Shown: positions 8,093 to 17,456, counted from the stretch's first letter. The stretch is 64,000 bases of DNA from Amycolatopsis sp. QT-25 (GCF_029369745.1 NZ_CP120210.1:1178001-1242000); one strand, 5' to 3'. Notes: generated by a model from the letters alone, not told the origin. Numbers and translations are program-made.

Positions 8093-8782
8093 GTGATCCG
8101 GCTCGAAGAGGTTTCCAAGGTCTACAAGACCTCGACCCGTCCCGCCCTCGAAAGGGTGTCGGTCGAGATCGACAAAGGTGAGTTCGTCTTCCTGATCGGT
8201 CCCTCGGGGTCCGGGAAGTCGACGTTCCTGCGTCTCCTGCTGCGCGAAGAGGTGCCGAGCAAGGGTCGCGTGATGGTTTCCAACTTCGACGTCGCCAAGC
8301 TCGCCCGCCGCCGGGTGCCGCGTCTGCGGCAGACCATCGGCTGCGTTTTCCAGGACTTCCGCCTGCTGTCGAACAAGACCGTCGCCGAGAACGTCGCCTT
8401 CGCGCTCGAAGTCATCGGCAAGCCGCGCCCCACGATCCGCAAGGTCGTGCCCGAGGTGCTCGAGCTCGTCGGCCTCGACGGCAAGGCCGACCGCCTCCCC
8501 AACGAACTCTCCGGTGGTGAGCAGCAGCGCGTCGCGATCGCCCGCGCGTTCGTGAACCGCCCGCTCGTGCTTCTCGCCGACGAGCCGACCGGGAACCTGG
8601 ATCCCGACACCAGCCAGGACATCATGCTGCTGCTGGAGCGGATCAACCGCACCGGCACGACGGTGCTGATGGCCACCCACGACCATTCGATCGTGGACTC
8701 GATGCGGCGAAGGGTCGTCGAGCTCCAGCTCGGCAAGGTCATCCGTGACGACGCCCGAGGCGTCTACGGCATCGGCCGCTGA
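8093..8782 (+). CDS. ftsE: Cell division ATP-binding protein FtsE
   Basis: A 229-residue ABC ATPase, the FtsE length. It has Walker [10 protein letters not shown] near residues 37-45, signature LSGGEQQRV, and Walker [13 protein letters not shown]. It partners FtsX at the septal membrane, where the pair transmits ATP hydrolysis to peptidoglycan hydrolases. It lies 51 bp upstream of ftsX, the conserved order. The GTG start has no Shine-Dalgarno sequence, but TAGTAT at 8079-8084 would place transcription at or next to the start codon, suggesting a leaderless message. Confidence 0.95.
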   Translation: MIRLEEVSKVYKTSTRPALERVSVEIDKGEFVFLIGPSGSGKSTFLRLLLREEVPSKGRVMVSNFDVAKLARRRVPRLRQTIGCVFQDFRLLSNKTVAENVAFALEVIGKPRPTIRKVVPEVLELVGLDGKADRLPNELSGGEQQRVAIARAFVNRPLVLLADEPTGNLDPDTSQDIMLLLERINRTGTTVLMATHDHSIVDSMRRRVVELQLGKVIRDDARGVYGIGR

Positions 8783-8833
8783 CCGGCCCCGCCCTCCTCC
8801 GTTACCCACGACTTCCAAGGGACATCAACCCCG

Positions 8834-9727
8834 ATGCGCGCCAGTTTCGTCTTCAGCGAGGTAGTCACCGGCTTGCGCCGGAACGTCACGATGACCATCG
8901 CGATGATCCTCACCACCGCGGTCTCCCTCGCCATGCTCGGCTTCGGCCTGCTGGCCGTCGGCACGATCGACAAGATGAAGGCCAACTTCCTCGCCGACGT
9001 CGAGGTTTCGGTCTATCTGGTCAACGACATCAGCTCCGGTGACCCGAACTGCTCCCAGTCCGCCTGCCAGGCGTTGCGCCAGGACCTGCAGGGCAACGAC
9101 GGCGTCGAGTCGGTCGTGTTCGAGAACCGCGAGCAGTCCTACGAGCGGTTCAAGAAGATGTTCGAGAGCCAGCCGGAACTGCTCGCGCTGACCGGGCCGG
9201 AGGCGCTCCCCGCGTCGCTGCACGTCAAGCTGAAGAACCCCGAGCGCAGCCAGGCGATCATCCAGGAGTACAGCGGCAAACCCGGCGTCAGCAAGGTCGA
9301 CGACCAGCAGAAGGCACTGGACCGCGTGTTCAACGCGCTCAACGGCGTGCGGAACCTGGCCTTCGGTGCCGCGCTGATCATGGCCATCGCCGCACTGCTG
9401 CTGATCGCCAACACGATCCAGGTGTCGGCGTTCACCCGGCGCACCGAGGTCGGCATCATGCGGCTGGTGGGCGCGACCCGCTGGTACACGCAGCTGCCGT
9501 TCCTCCTGGAGGCGGTGGTCGCCGGCCTGGTCGGTGCGATCATCGGTATCGTCTTCCTGGTGCTCACCAAGGTGTTGCTGCTCGACTTGGTGCTCACCGG
9601 GGACGTGTTCCCCGCGGTCGGCATGCTCGAATTGCTGTTCCCGGTGGCGCCGATCCTGCTCGCCGTCTCGGTCATCATTTCCGCGATCACCGGCTATGTG
9701 ACGCTGCGCCTGTACGTGCGCCACTAG
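8834..9727 (+). CDS. ftsX: Cell division permease-like protein FtsX
   Basis: A 297-residue membrane protein with the FtsX layout: one N-terminal transmembrane helix (about residues 20-45), an extracytoplasmic domain of about 120 residues, then three C-terminal helices, with the conserved [14 protein letters not shown] segment between the second and third. The external domain carries two cysteines (NCSQSACQA), possibly a disulfide. It acts with FtsE to control cell-wall hydrolases such as RipC in mycobacteria. The order ftsE-ftsX-smpB is standard in actinobacteria. Confidence 0.95.
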   Translation: MRASFVFSEVVTGLRRNVTMTIAMILTTAVSLAMLGFGLLAVGTIDKMKANFLADVEVSVYLVNDISSGDPNCSQSACQALRQDLQGNDGVESVVFENREQSYERFKKMFESQPELLALTGPEALPASLHVKLKNPERSQAIIQEYSGKPGVSKVDDQQKALDRVFNALNGVRNLAFGAALIMAIAALLLIANTIQVSAFTRRTEVGIMRLVGATRWYTQLPFLLEAVVAGLVGAIIGIVFLVLTKVLLLDLVLTGDVFPAVGMLELLFPVAPILLAVSVIISAITGYVTLRLYVRH

Positions 9728-9779
9728 CCGCCCCGATAACCACCTGCCCGAACACAGAAACTCACGTAGAGTCGCCGCT

Positions 9780-10262
9780 ATGCCCAAGGAACGTGGACGC
9801 AAGGTGATCGTGTCGAACCGCAAGGCTCGCCACGATTACTCCATCCTCGACACCTACGAAGCCGGTCTCGTGCTCGTCGGTACCGAGGTGAAGAGCCTGC
9901 GTGAGGGACGGGCATCGCTGGCCGACGCGTTCGCCACGGTGGACGACGGCGAGGTCTGGCTGCGCAACGTGCACATCCCGGAGTACGTGCAGGGCACGTG
10001 GACGAACCACACGCCGCGCCGCACCCGGAAACTGCTGTTGCACCGCCAGGAGATCGAGCGGCTCATCGGCAAGACCAAGGAGAGCGGGCTTTCCCTGGTC
10101 CCGCTGTCGATGTACTTCAAGGACGGCAAGGTCAAGGTCGAGATCGCGCTGGCCAAGGGCAAGAAGTCCTACGACAAGCGGCAGGACATCTCCAAGCGCG
10201 ACGCGGAGCGCACCATCAGCCGGGCCCTGGGCCGGGCGCTGAAGGGCCGGTACAACGATTGA
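9780..10262 (+). CDS. smpB: SsrA-binding protein SmpB
   Basis: A 160-residue protein with the SmpB fold motifs [17 protein letters not shown] near the start and YDKRQDI near the C-terminus, plus a basic tail. It binds the tRNA-like part of tmRNA and delivers it to stalled ribosomes; the tmRNA gene lies in this window at 15542-15911. The ATG is preceded by TAGAGT (9767-9772) at a distance that suggests leaderless transcription, and no ribosome binding site is visible. The stop overlaps the likely TTG start of the next gene. Confidence 0.96.
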   Translation: MPKERGRKVIVSNRKARHDYSILDTYEAGLVLVGTEVKSLREGRASLADAFATVDDGEVWLRNVHIPEYVQGTWTNHTPRRTRKLLLHRQEIERLIGKTKESGLSLVPLSMYFKDGKVKVEIALAKGKKSYDKRQDISKRDAERTISRALGRALKGRYND

Positions 10263-11155
10263 TCCACGGGCCCGCTTCCGACGCCGAGATCCCTGGCTGG
10301 ATCGCGGCGCTGGGCATCGACGGGCTCGTGGACCTTCACCTGCATTTCCTGCCGAAGCCGGTCATGGACAAGGTGTGGGCCTACTTCGACCAGGCCGAAG
10401 AGCACTACGGTATGGCCTGGCCGGTGTACTACCGCACGTCGGAAGAAGAACGCGTCGAAACCCTGCGCTCCTTCGGTGTGCGCAAGTTCGCCCCACTGGT
10501 CTATCCGCACAAGCCCGGGATGGCCGAATGGCTGACGTCGTGGGCGCTGGAGTTCGCCGAACGCGTCCCGGACGCCGTGCCGACGGGCACCTTCTACCCG
10601 GAACCCTCGGCGTTGTCCGTTGTGGACGGTGCGCTGCGGGCGGGTGCGCGCTGTTTCAAGGCGCACGTCCAGGTCGGCGCCTACGACCCGCGTGACGAAC
10701 TGCTGGACGGCGTCTGGGGCGCGCTGGCGGACGCCGGTGTCCCCGTGGTCGTCCACTGTGGACACGGTCCGTTGAAGGGTGCCTACACCGGGCTACGGTT
10801 GTTCGAGGAGATCCTGGTGCGGCATCCGGATCTGACGCTGGTCCTGGCGCACGCGGGAATGCCGGAGATCGATTTCGCGTTCGAGCTGGCCAGGAAGTAT
10901 CCGCGCGTGTACCTCGACACCACGATGGTCGGCGTGGAGTTCACCTCGCGTGGCAACCCGCTGCCGCCGGACTGGACCGATCTGCTGGCCGAGTTCCCGG
11001 ATCGCGTCGTATTCGGCACCGACTTCCCCAACATCCCGTACTCGTACGCCACACAGCTTCAGGCGATCGCCGGCTGGGCCGCCGACGATCGCCTGGGTGA
11101 GCCGTTCCTGCGGGCGGTGCTGCACGACACCCCCGCTCAACTGCTCAGCGTTTGA
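10259..11155 (+). CDS. Amidohydrolase-2 family metal-dependent hydrolase
   Basis: A 298-residue TIM-barrel hydrolase of the amidohydrolase-2 family, which includes decarboxylases such as ACMSD. It has the metal-binding DLHLHF near residue 22, a later [14 protein letters not shown], and a C-terminal FGTDFPN with the catalytic-type Asp. The TTG at 10259 is chosen because it overlaps the smpB stop by four bases and the conserved sequence begins soon after; no good ATG or GTG lies nearby. The substrate is unknown. Its end overlaps the convergent acyltransferase gene by 11 bp. Confidence 0.8.
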   Translation: MIHGPASDAEIPGWIAALGIDGLVDLHLHFLPKPVMDKVWAYFDQAEEHYGMAWPVYYRTSEEERVETLRSFGVRKFAPLVYPHKPGMAEWLTSWALEFAERVPDAVPTGTFYPEPSALSVVDGALRAGARCFKAHVQVGAYDPRDELLDGVWGALADAGVPVVVHCGHGPLKGAYTGLRLFEEILVRHPDLTLVLAHAGMPEIDFAFELARKYPRVYLDTTMVGVEFTSRGNPLPPDWTDLLAEFPDRVVFGTDFPNIPYSYATQLQAIAGWAADDRLGEPFLRAVLHDTPAQLLSV

Positions 11156-12470
11156 GCTGCGCCACCTCGGTGACCGAGACGGCGCGGCCGAGCAGCCGCG
11201 TCCCCAGTTCCGTGACCGGGATCTGCTTGCCCGCCAAAAGGAATCCGCCCGTCGCCAGCGCCACCCACGGCACCGGGCCCTGCGCGAGACCGTCGCTCAG
11301 CGGGGCGAAACCGTGCGCGGCGAGGCCGAGCAGGCCGCCGGCGATCGCCAGTCCGGCCAGCACCAGCTGAGGCGTGTGCGCCGTCGAGGCCGGACCGGAG
11401 CTCTGTGTCTCGAACCGGGCGAACATCCGCAGCAGGCCGAGGAGCACCAGCCCGCAGGCACCGAGCCAGGCCGGGACCATCGTCAGCCACAGCACGGAAC
11501 CCGGTTCGGGGGTCTCGTAACCCAGGCCGTAGACCGCGACGCCGGAGACGACGATCAGCGCCGGCATGTGCCACAGGTAGACGCTCATGAACCGCGGGCC
11601 GATCCACTTCAGGGCGGCGTCGAGGTTCGGCCGGGCGGCGAGGGCGTTCAACTGCGGTTTGCAGGCGAGCAGGAGTCCGATCTGGCCGATCGCGAGGAAG
11701 GCCAGCAGTACGGTCGGCGGGCTCATGTTCGACACCGGGGCGCCCGGCATGCCGATCATGCTGGCCGGGTACGGACCGAAGGCGACCATCAGCGCGGTGA
11801 TACCGAAACCGGCGGCGGACATGCCCAGCGCGGCGCGGCGGCCGAGCGAGCCGAGCCGGCCTTGCGTGTAGTGGAAGCCGAGCTGGTGCACGGCCATCCA
11901 GACGAAGACCGCGTTCGCGAAACCGATCAGGCCGAGGTCGTTGAAGCGGGCGACGTCGACGAGGACGGCGGCGGCGAGCATCACGAGCGGGACCTTCAGG
12001 CCCCAGCGGCGATGTGCCGCGGCCAGCAGCGGGGTGAGCAGCACGGTGAGCACGTACACGGCCAGGAACCACAGCAGCTGCGCGGCGATCGCACCGCCCA
12101 CCTGCAACGGCTGCTCCGGAATGCCCATCCCCCGCAGGATGTCCGGGACGAACAGCCAGACCGCCACCAGCGGCAGCACCGGGATCATCAGCCGCTTGAG
12201 CCGGGCCGCGAGCCAGGAACGGGAACTTTTCGCGCGGCTCAGCGAGATCAGGTTGGCCGCGCCGCCCGCGAAGAAGACCAGCGGCATGACCTGACTGAGC
12301 CAGGTGACGACCCACCAGCCGGGCGTCGCGAGGGCGTTCCCGGACGAGAGATGGCCGTCGGCGTACGAGAGCACCGGCATTCCCCAGTGCTGAACGACGA
12401 CCGCGAGGATCGCGACCGCTCGGACGATGTCCAGGAACCTGTCCCGGCCCTGTTTCTGGCTCGTGTGCAT
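11145..12470 (-). CDS. Acyltransferase 3 family membrane protein
   Basis: A 441-residue integral membrane protein of the OafA/NodX acyltransferase-3 group. The N-terminal RDRFLDIVRAVAILAVVVQH has the conserved Arg and His of the family, and about ten hydrophobic helices follow. These proteins O-acylate cell-envelope sugars or secondary metabolites using cytoplasmic acyl-CoA. Candidate substrates cannot be named from context. It may be a single-gene unit, read away from the small gene at 12564. Confidence 0.85.
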   Translation of the reverse strand: MHTSQKQGRDRFLDIVRAVAILAVVVQHWGMPVLSYADGHLSSGNALATPGWWVVTWLSQVMPLVFFAGGAANLISLSRAKSSRSWLAARLKRLMIPVLPLVAVWLFVPDILRGMGIPEQPLQVGGAIAAQLLWFLAVYVLTVLLTPLLAAAHRRWGLKVPLVMLAAAVLVDVARFNDLGLIGFANAVFVWMAVHQLGFHYTQGRLGSLGRRAALGMSAAGFGITALMVAFGPYPASMIGMPGAPVSNMSPPTVLLAFLAIGQIGLLLACKPQLNALAARPNLDAALKWIGPRFMSVYLWHMPALIVVSGVAVYGLGYETPEPGSVLWLTMVPAWLGACGLVLLGLLRMFARFETQSSGPASTAHTPQLVLAGLAIAGGLLGLAAHGFAPLSDGLAQGPVPWVALATGGFLLAGKQIPVTELGTRLLGRAVSVTEVAQLKR

Positions 12471-12563
12471 GGAAAGGAGCCTGGTGCTTCAGGGCCGCGA
12501 AATCAGCGGTGCGGGCCGCCGTATCGATCTTCCTGTTTTCGCCCTCGGCAGGTGGAGTTTTCC

Positions 12564-12797
12564 CTACCCCACGCCGTCGGTCTCGGGTTCCGGGAGCGGG
12601 GCGGAGCTCAGCCGGAATTCCCAGCAGTCGTCCTCGGCACGGCCGAGCTCGTACCGGGTCTCGATCTTCGGCCCGTCGTGCAGGTGGACATGCTTGAGGA
12701 CGGTGCCCTCGACCGGTTCGGTGTCACCGAGTTCCTGGACGCGGCCGTCGAGCGGCCCGCCGAAGAAGCGGACGCTCCGGGAGGGCCTGCCGGTCAT
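12564..12797 (-). CDS. Small hypothetical protein
   Basis: A 77-residue protein starting MTGRPSRSVRFFGGPLDGRV. The start at 12797 is chosen for a strong AGGAGG six bases upstream; the frame is open further up but without a ribosome signal. The FGGPLDG segment recurs in small actinobacterial and phage proteins of unknown role. It is acidic toward the end, and no membrane segment or signal peptide is seen. Function unknown. Confidence 0.6.
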   Translation of the reverse strand: MTGRPSRSVRFFGGPLDGRVQELGDTEPVEGTVLKHVHLHDGPKIETRYELGRAEDDCWEFRLSSAPLPEPETDGVG

Positions 12798-12878
12798 GGG
12801 TCCTCCTCGTTTCGGCTCGTCGCTCACCATCAGTCTGCCCATGTTAGGTGAGTGACGGGTTCGCCACCAAGAGCTACT

Positions 12879-13520
12879 TCAGCGTCCTAAGTAAGTGAGC
12901 ACCGCGCGGACCCGGCGATGTTCCACCGAACTCGCTTCGAGGCCGAGCTTCGAGAAGATGTTGCCGATGTGTTTCTCGACCGCGCCGTGCGAGACGACGA
13001 GCGAGTTCGCGATCGCGGTGTTGGACAGGCCCTGCGCCATCAGCCCGAGAACCTCGGACTCGCGGGCGGTGAGCGCGTCGAGCGGGTTCTTGCGGCCACG
13101 GGCCATCAGCTGCGCGATGACGTCCGGGTCGATGGCCGTGCCGCCGCCGGCGACGCGTTTGACCGCGTCGAGGAAGTCCCCGACGTCGGCGACGCGTTCC
13201 TTGAGCAGGTACCCGACTCCGCCCGCCCCGCCGGACAGCAGTTCGACGGCGTAGCTCTCCTCGACGTACTGGGAAAGCACGAGAACGGGCAGGCCAGGGA
13301 TGACCTCACGGGCGCCCAGCGCCGCGCGCAGGCCCTCGTCGGTGAAGGTGGGCGGCATCCGCACGTCGACGATCGCCAGATCCGGCCGGTGTTCCTTGAC
13401 CGCACCCAGCAGGTCGTCACCGTTGTCCACGGCCGCGACGGTCTCGATGTCCTCGTCGGCGAGGAGGCGAATCACCCCCGCGCGCAACAGAACCGCGTCT
13501 TCGGCGATGACAACCCGCAT
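12879..13520 (-). CDS. NarL/LuxR-type response regulator
   Basis: A 213-residue regulator with a receiver domain (residues 1-120; acidic EDA near the start, phospho-accepting Asp in LAIVDVRMPP) and a C-terminal LuxR helix-turn-helix (LTARESEVLGLMAQGLSNTAIANSL, about 150-175). It is read 52 bp after the histidine kinase gene, with a hairpin (13535-13566) between them that could tune their ratio. It is predicted to be phosphorylated by the kinase encoded upstream. Confidence 0.92.
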   Translation of the reverse strand: MRVVIAEDAVLLRAGVIRLLADEDIETVAAVDNGDDLLGAVKEHRPDLAIVDVRMPPTFTDEGLRAALGAREVIPGLPVLVLSQYVEESYAVELLSGGAGGVGYLLKERVADVGDFLDAVKRVAGGGTAIDPDVIAQLMARGRKNPLDALTARESEVLGLMAQGLSNTAIANSLVVSHGAVEKHIGNIFSKLGLEASSVEHRRVRAVLTYLGR

Positions 13521-13534
13521 GCTGCCCCCAGCGT

Positions 13535-13566
13535 CGTGAGTGAATGGCAGGGCCTATTCACTCACG
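13535..13566 (-). terminator. Hairpin between histidine kinase and response regulator genes
   Basis: An 11-bp perfect inverted repeat (13535-13545 with 13556-13566; arm CGTGAGTGAAT) lies in the 52-bp gap between kinase stop and regulator start. There is no U tract. It could be an attenuator, a processing site or a dispersed element. Confidence 0.55.
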
Positions 13567-13572
13567 AGCGGA

Positions 13573-14712
13573 TCACCACTGGCACGGCAGGTCCGCACGA
13601 ATCACCGTCGGGCCGCCGGGCGGGCTGACGACGGTGATCACACCGTCGATCGTGGCCGCCCGGTCGGCGAGACCCGCCAGGCCGCCACCTGGCCGGACTT
13701 CGGCGCCACCGTGCCCGTTGTCGGTGATCTCGACGATGACCATCGAGTCCGTGCGCCACACCTTCACACCCGCTTCGGACGCTCCCGAGTGCTTCGCGAT
13801 GTTCGTCAGCGTCTCCCCGACGATGAAGTACGCCGTCGTCTCGACCGCCGCCGGCGGCCTCGGCTCGACGTCCACCTCGACGTCGACGTGGATCGGCGAC
13901 TTCGCGGCCTGAGCGGACAAGGCGGCGTCGAGGCCGCGGTCGCCAAGCACCGCCGGGTAGATCCCCCGGGCGAGATCGCGTAGCTCCGACACCGCGAGCT
14001 TGGCGTCGAGGTGCGCTTCGTCGATCAGTTCACGCACGGCGTCCGGGTCGTGGTCGAACTTCGACTTCGCGCGGCCCAGGCTCATCGCGACGGCGACCAG
14101 GCGCTGCTGGGCGCCGTCGTGCAGATCACGTTCGATGCGGCGGCGTTCGGCCTCGGCGGCGTCGACCCCGCGAGCCCGCGACGCCTGCAGCCGCTCGGCC
14201 TTCTGCTCCAGTTTCGCGGCGCGGTTCGGGCCGAGCAGCGAGTACGCCAGATTGCCGTGCAGCCACCCCACCCACGGGGTCACCCAGATCGCCATCGGCA
14301 GCAGCACGATCGACGCGATCGCGATCGGAAGCTCCAGACAGGCCAGCGGAAACGCCGCCATCAGGTAGGCGAGGTCACGCCACGTCGTCGCGTCGGTCAG
14401 CCGGGTCAGCCAGCGCTTGACCAGCGAAAGCCCCTCGACGGGGAGCCGTTCGACCGGTTCCAGCGGAGTTTCGAGCATCGTCCGCGCCCAGCCCCGCTCC
14501 CGATCGGCGGACCAGCGGATGAAGCTGGTCGTGGCCATGAGGATCGGGAAGCCGATCCACACCACCGCCGTCGCGATGCCGACCGTCAGGCCCACGACGA
14601 TCAAGATGAACTGGAGCAACCGGAACACGAAGCTGACGATCATGTAGCCGATCGACCGCAACGGCCGCGGCCGGGGAATCCCCACCTGCTGTACCTGCTG
14701 GTCGATCGTCAT
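13573..14712 (-). CDS. Sensor histidine kinase (HisKA_3) with putative sensor domain
   Basis: A 379-residue kinase. An N-terminal sensor domain with four hydrophobic segments (about residues 20-60 and 110-160) precedes the dimerisation and phospho-acceptor helix, which has the His in ERDLHDGAQQRLVAV. It ends with an ATPase domain (ITDNGHGG and GGLAGLADRA). It matches the NarX-like kinases that pair with LuxR-type regulators. Its ATG overlaps the stop of the upstream sensor-only gene (ATGA), so the two are probably translationally coupled. The stimulus is unknown. Confidence 0.9.
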   Translation of the reverse strand: MTIDQQVQQVGIPRPRPLRSIGYMIVSFVFRLLQFILIVVGLTVGIATAVVWIGFPILMATTSFIRWSADRERGWARTMLETPLEPVERLPVEGLSLVKRWLTRLTDATTWRDLAYLMAAFPLACLELPIAIASIVLLPMAIWVTPWVGWLHGNLAYSLLGPNRAAKLEQKAERLQASRARGVDAAEAERRRIERDLHDGAQQRLVAVAMSLGRAKSKFDHDPDAVRELIDEAHLDAKLAVSELRDLARGIYPAVLGDRGLDAALSAQAAKSPIHVDVEVDVEPRPPAAVETTAYFIVGETLTNIAKHSGASEAGVKVWRTDSMVIVEITDNGHGGAEVRPGGGLAGLADRAATIDGVITVVSPPGGPTVIRADLPCQW

Positions 14713-15386
14713 CCGTGCACCTCGCCCCATGAATTCTCCAGACGGCGGCGCTGGGCGCGGGTCGGCCCGAGCAGCGCCGTCGCCAGCCGGGCATGCGAGC
14801 CCGCCAGCGCCTTCGTCAACGCTACCGACAGGGCGATGCACAGCACTCCGAGCGCCGCCCAAGGCAGGGCCGAGACCGTCGAATCGACGGTGAACCAGGC
14901 GTTTTCCCAGGTCGGGAAGCGGTACTCGCCACCAGGCAGGAAGCGGTAGTGAATCGGCAGGGCCGCGAGCCCGAGACTGGTCGACCAGAACACCGTGACC
15001 AGCACGAACTCGATGATCCCGAGTGGGAAGAGCAGGAAGAAGTAGCCGAGGTCGCGCCACGTCGAGTGGTCCTTCAGCCGCGCCTTCCACCGCACGGACT
15101 GACCCGCGTCGGGCAACGGAAGATACGGCAGGTCGATGTAGCGGTCCAGCAACGCGTACACCCTGGCGCGCTCCATCCGGGCCGCCCCGCGGACCGACAG
15201 GACCACCAGCGCGAGGATCGGCAGCCCGAGCCAGACGATCACCGTGCCGATGCCCGCCGAGATGAGGGACATCAAGAGCGCGAAGGCCAGGACACCCATC
15301 GGCAGGTTCATCAGCAGATAGACGAGCGAGCCGCCGAACGACGGATCGGCCCTGCTCAGCTCCCGCTCGGCCGCTAGCGAGCTCAT
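14709..15386 (-). CDS. Sensor-domain membrane protein (no kinase)
   Basis: A 225-residue membrane protein resembling the putative sensor domain of the adjacent kinase (both contain a WRDLxYxxxxFPL segment and the same arrangement of paired membrane helices) but with no histidine kinase part. It reads like a duplicated sensor module split from its kinase. The start at 15386 follows GAGAGGAG. It is the first gene of the sensor-kinase-regulator operon and overlaps the kinase start. It may form a complex with the kinase. Confidence 0.8.
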   Translation of the reverse strand: MSSLAAERELSRADPSFGGSLVYLLMNLPMGVLAFALLMSLISAGIGTVIVWLGLPILALVVLSVRGAARMERARVYALLDRYIDLPYLPLPDAGQSVRWKARLKDHSTWRDLGYFFLLFPLGIIEFVLVTVFWSTSLGLAALPIHYRFLPGGEYRFPTWENAWFTVDSTVSALPWAALGVLCIALSVALTKALAGSHARLATALLGPTRAQRRRLENSWGEVHG

Positions 15387-15514
15387 GGTCGTGCTCCTCT
15401 CTGGTGCGAGGAGTTCAGCATCGCGCCCGCGAACGCTCGCTGACATGGTGCCCGCGGGCATCTCCCCAGTGGGGCTAGCCCCACCTGCGGGAACAATCTG
15501 GTTGCCGACCGGGT

Positions 15515-15520
15515 TATGAT
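15515..15520 (+). promoter_or_regulatory. Probable -10 box of ssrA
   Basis: TATGAT at 15515-15520 lies 21 bp upstream of the mature tmRNA 5' end. No convincing -35 box is seen at the usual spacing. Confidence 0.45.
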
Positions 15521-15541
15521 GTAGAGGTTGTGTCCCACCAA

Positions 15542-15911
15542 GGGGGTGAACGGTTTCGACTTTGGACGTTGAATCAGGAGAAGCGTGCCGGTGCAGGCGA
15601 GAGACCACCGTAAGCGTCATCGCAAACCAATAAGCGCCGAGCCTAAGAGCCAGCGCGAGTTCGCTCTTGCTGCCTAAGCAGTAGAGCAACTCTGTCGGTC
15701 CGGGGTCGCCTCCGACCCGGTCACCGGCATCAGCTAGGAGGCTTACCGCCACACTCGGCTGCGGGGTGTGGTTGGGAATCGAACAGTGGCTGGGCTCGTC
15801 ACTTCAGCTTGTTCGCGTGACTGAAGGGGCCAAGTAGAGACATAGCGGACTGCGCACGGAGAAGCCCTGGTGATACGCCAGAGGACCCGGGTTCAATTCC
15901 CGGCACCTCCA
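15542..15911 (+). ncRNA. ssrA: Transfer-messenger RNA (tmRNA)
   Basis: The 370-nt gene begins GGGGGTGAACGGTTTCGAC and ends GGGTTCAATTCCCGGCACCT plus CCA-type discriminator sequence, forming the Ala-tRNA-like ends; CCA is not encoded. The internal frame runs from the GCC resume codon at 15636 to TAA at 15675-15677 and encodes the tag AEPKSQREFALAA, ending in the ALAA degron. The resume codon is placed by similarity to the mycobacterial tmRNA layout. With SmpB it rescues stalled ribosomes and tags their products for proteolysis. Confidence 0.97.
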
Positions 15912-15921
15912 CTGGTCGACG

Positions 15922-15955
15922 GAAGCGGCTCTGCCCCTCGGGGTGGGGCCGCTTC
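15922..15955 (+). terminator. ssrA terminator
   Basis: Arms GAAGCGGC (15922-15929) and GCCGCTTC (15948-15955), with an inner CCCC/GGGG pairing, start 11 bp after tmRNA and are followed by TTCC. Confidence 0.7.
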
Positions 15956-16278
15956 TTCCATGTCCGGCTTGCTGTGGCGTGGTGTTGCTCGGCCGTTGGT
16001 GGCCTAGAGGGTTCTTCTGGGGCGACTCCCAGCGACGCTTGGTCCGGCAGCAGGCCCCGGCGATCGACGGCGGGCTTCGTGTGGTTTCGATCCGTCCTTC
16101 GCTTGGCGCGGCCATGTGACGAGGTTCGGACGCGGATCTAACGCGAAGCGCTTTTAGCGGCTTATGGTCCTTCGCGCTTTAAGCGCCCTTCGCTGCCTTC
16201 TTTGCACGTGCATTTCGGATTTTTTACGCTAGGCCGTCAGGGTTGGCACATCTGTTCGATTCGGAGTAGTCTGGAGCT
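15956..16278. other. Intergenic stretch with a palindromic segment
   Basis: No gene is supported here. A palindrome GCGCTTTAAGCGC (16174-16186) and a related half, AAGCGCTTTTAGCG, about 28 bp before it form a structured block that may be a dispersed element. TAGTCT at 16266-16271 is placed like a -10 box for the relic gene starting at 16279. Confidence 0.5.
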
Positions 16279-16800
16279 GTGGACAGCGAAGACGCATCTC
16301 CGAAGATGTTCACCGAGTGGTGGCGCGTCGACACCGCGACGCTGCATGCCCGTAAGCAGGAATTAGAAATGCGGAAGCGTCAGTTGGCTGTGGAGCAGAA
16401 CGCGATCCTGGCGGAAATCAATGCCCGTGGGGTGCGCGGGTGCTCGGGTCATTCGACGTTGCGGCGTTGATTTTCGAGGACTTTCGTGTGGCGGACAAGG
16501 AAGCCCATGCCCGTGCCGATCGTGTCCTGGCCCTGCATGTGCGTCCGTCGATCGGGGGAGCTCCTGAGCCGCCACTGGCGCCGTTGACCGCTCACGCCGC
16601 GGCGGAGGGGGTGATCGGGGGTTCGCAGATCGACGCGATCATCCGCACCCTCGCCAGGATTCCGTCCTCTGTGCCGGAGGATGTGCGGGCCGGGGAGAAG
16701 ATCCTCGTCGACCTCGCCCGGCACGCCGGACCGCGGCAGATTGCCCGCGCCGGACGCCGGCTGCTGGACACACTCGACGCCCACGGGAAAGAACTCGTAA
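16279..16800 (+). pseudogene. DUF222 (13E12-type HNH) gene relic
   Basis: Codons from the GTG at 16279 read as the start of a DUF222 protein (TATLHARKQELEMRKRQLAV, then LAEINARGVRG). The frame breaks near 16438, and the continuation in the next frame reads DVAALIFEDFRVADKEAHAR, followed by a long typical DUF222 helical region to about 16795. The rest, including the HNH nuclease domain, is absent. One frameshift and a truncation make it non-functional. DUF222-HNH genes are abundant, mobile-like families in actinobacteria. Confidence 0.75.
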
Positions 16801-16869
16801 CGGGGATCCGAAGGACGTTCGGCCGGCGGTGGTCCGAACGCTCACCGTGTCGAGCCGTCCGCGGCTGGA

Positions 16870-17267
16870 GTCGTTCGTGGTCACGAGGTCGTCAATGCTT
16901 GGGACGCCGAACTGTGGCAGCTCCTCACGGGCTCGCTGGAAGATGCTCCTGAGGTCTTCAGGGTCTTCTTCTTGCTCGCCGGTGTGCCGCGGCCCATCCC
17001 GGATCCGGTGCCGGAAAACACTGCGGTGGGGGACCCGCGCGCTGATCGGGGTGCGGCCGCCGGGAGACGCGGACTCACCGCTCGATGCGTTGGCGGCGGC
17101 TTTCCCGGTGCTCGTGATCATCGGCCGGAGTACGAGGTCATCGCCGACGCGATCGCGGACCGGGCCGGCGTGGTCCGCGACGTCGTGACCGGGATGGGGC
17201 ATTTGATGGCGACATCGGCGAGCCGTTCAATGCCCGGATTGAGTCCTTCTTGAACCACGGAGAGTAG
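16870..17267 (+). pseudogene. Alpha/beta-hydrolase C-terminal relic
   Basis: Three frames must be joined to read a hydrolase-like end: DSPLDALAAAFPVLVIIG, then EYEVIADAIADRAGVVRDVV plus the catalytic-His type GMGHLM, then GDIGEPFNARIESFLNHGE with a TAG at 17265-17267. At least two frameshifts are needed, and the nucleophile region is missing. It adjoins the DUF222 relic with no intact boundary, so the locus looks like a recombination scar of two truncated genes. Confidence 0.6.
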
Positions 17268-17456
17268 CGGAAACTAGATCATTTTCGTCTCAATTCACCC
17301 GCGCCGGGAACTGCCGCGGGCAGGGATGTCATGCTTAGTGTCCGACCATGGCCCTCTTTCGAACCGACCCCGTGTCGCCGGAGGGCCGGAAGAAGGTGGC
17401 AGATGACCTGGGCTAGGCATTCCAGTCGTCCCGATCCCGCAGAAGACCAGAGCCGC

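Noticed and set aside
5990..8818. 942-codon minus-strand frame across tRNA, padR, prfB and ftsE
   Set aside because: Runs through a tRNA, two terminators and three recognised genes; composition is typical of an antisense shadow.
10950..12851. 633-codon plus-strand frame opposite the acyltransferase
   Set aside because: Low-complexity Arg/Gln/Glu-rich shadow of a convincing membrane protein.
15804..16115. Minus-strand frame over the end of ssrA
   Set aside because: It overlaps the tRNA-like part of tmRNA and has no protein-like features.
17348..17416. 22-codon frame beginning MALFRTDPV
   Set aside because: Codon use looks plausible, but there is no ribosome binding site and the region is decayed; not enough to call a gene.
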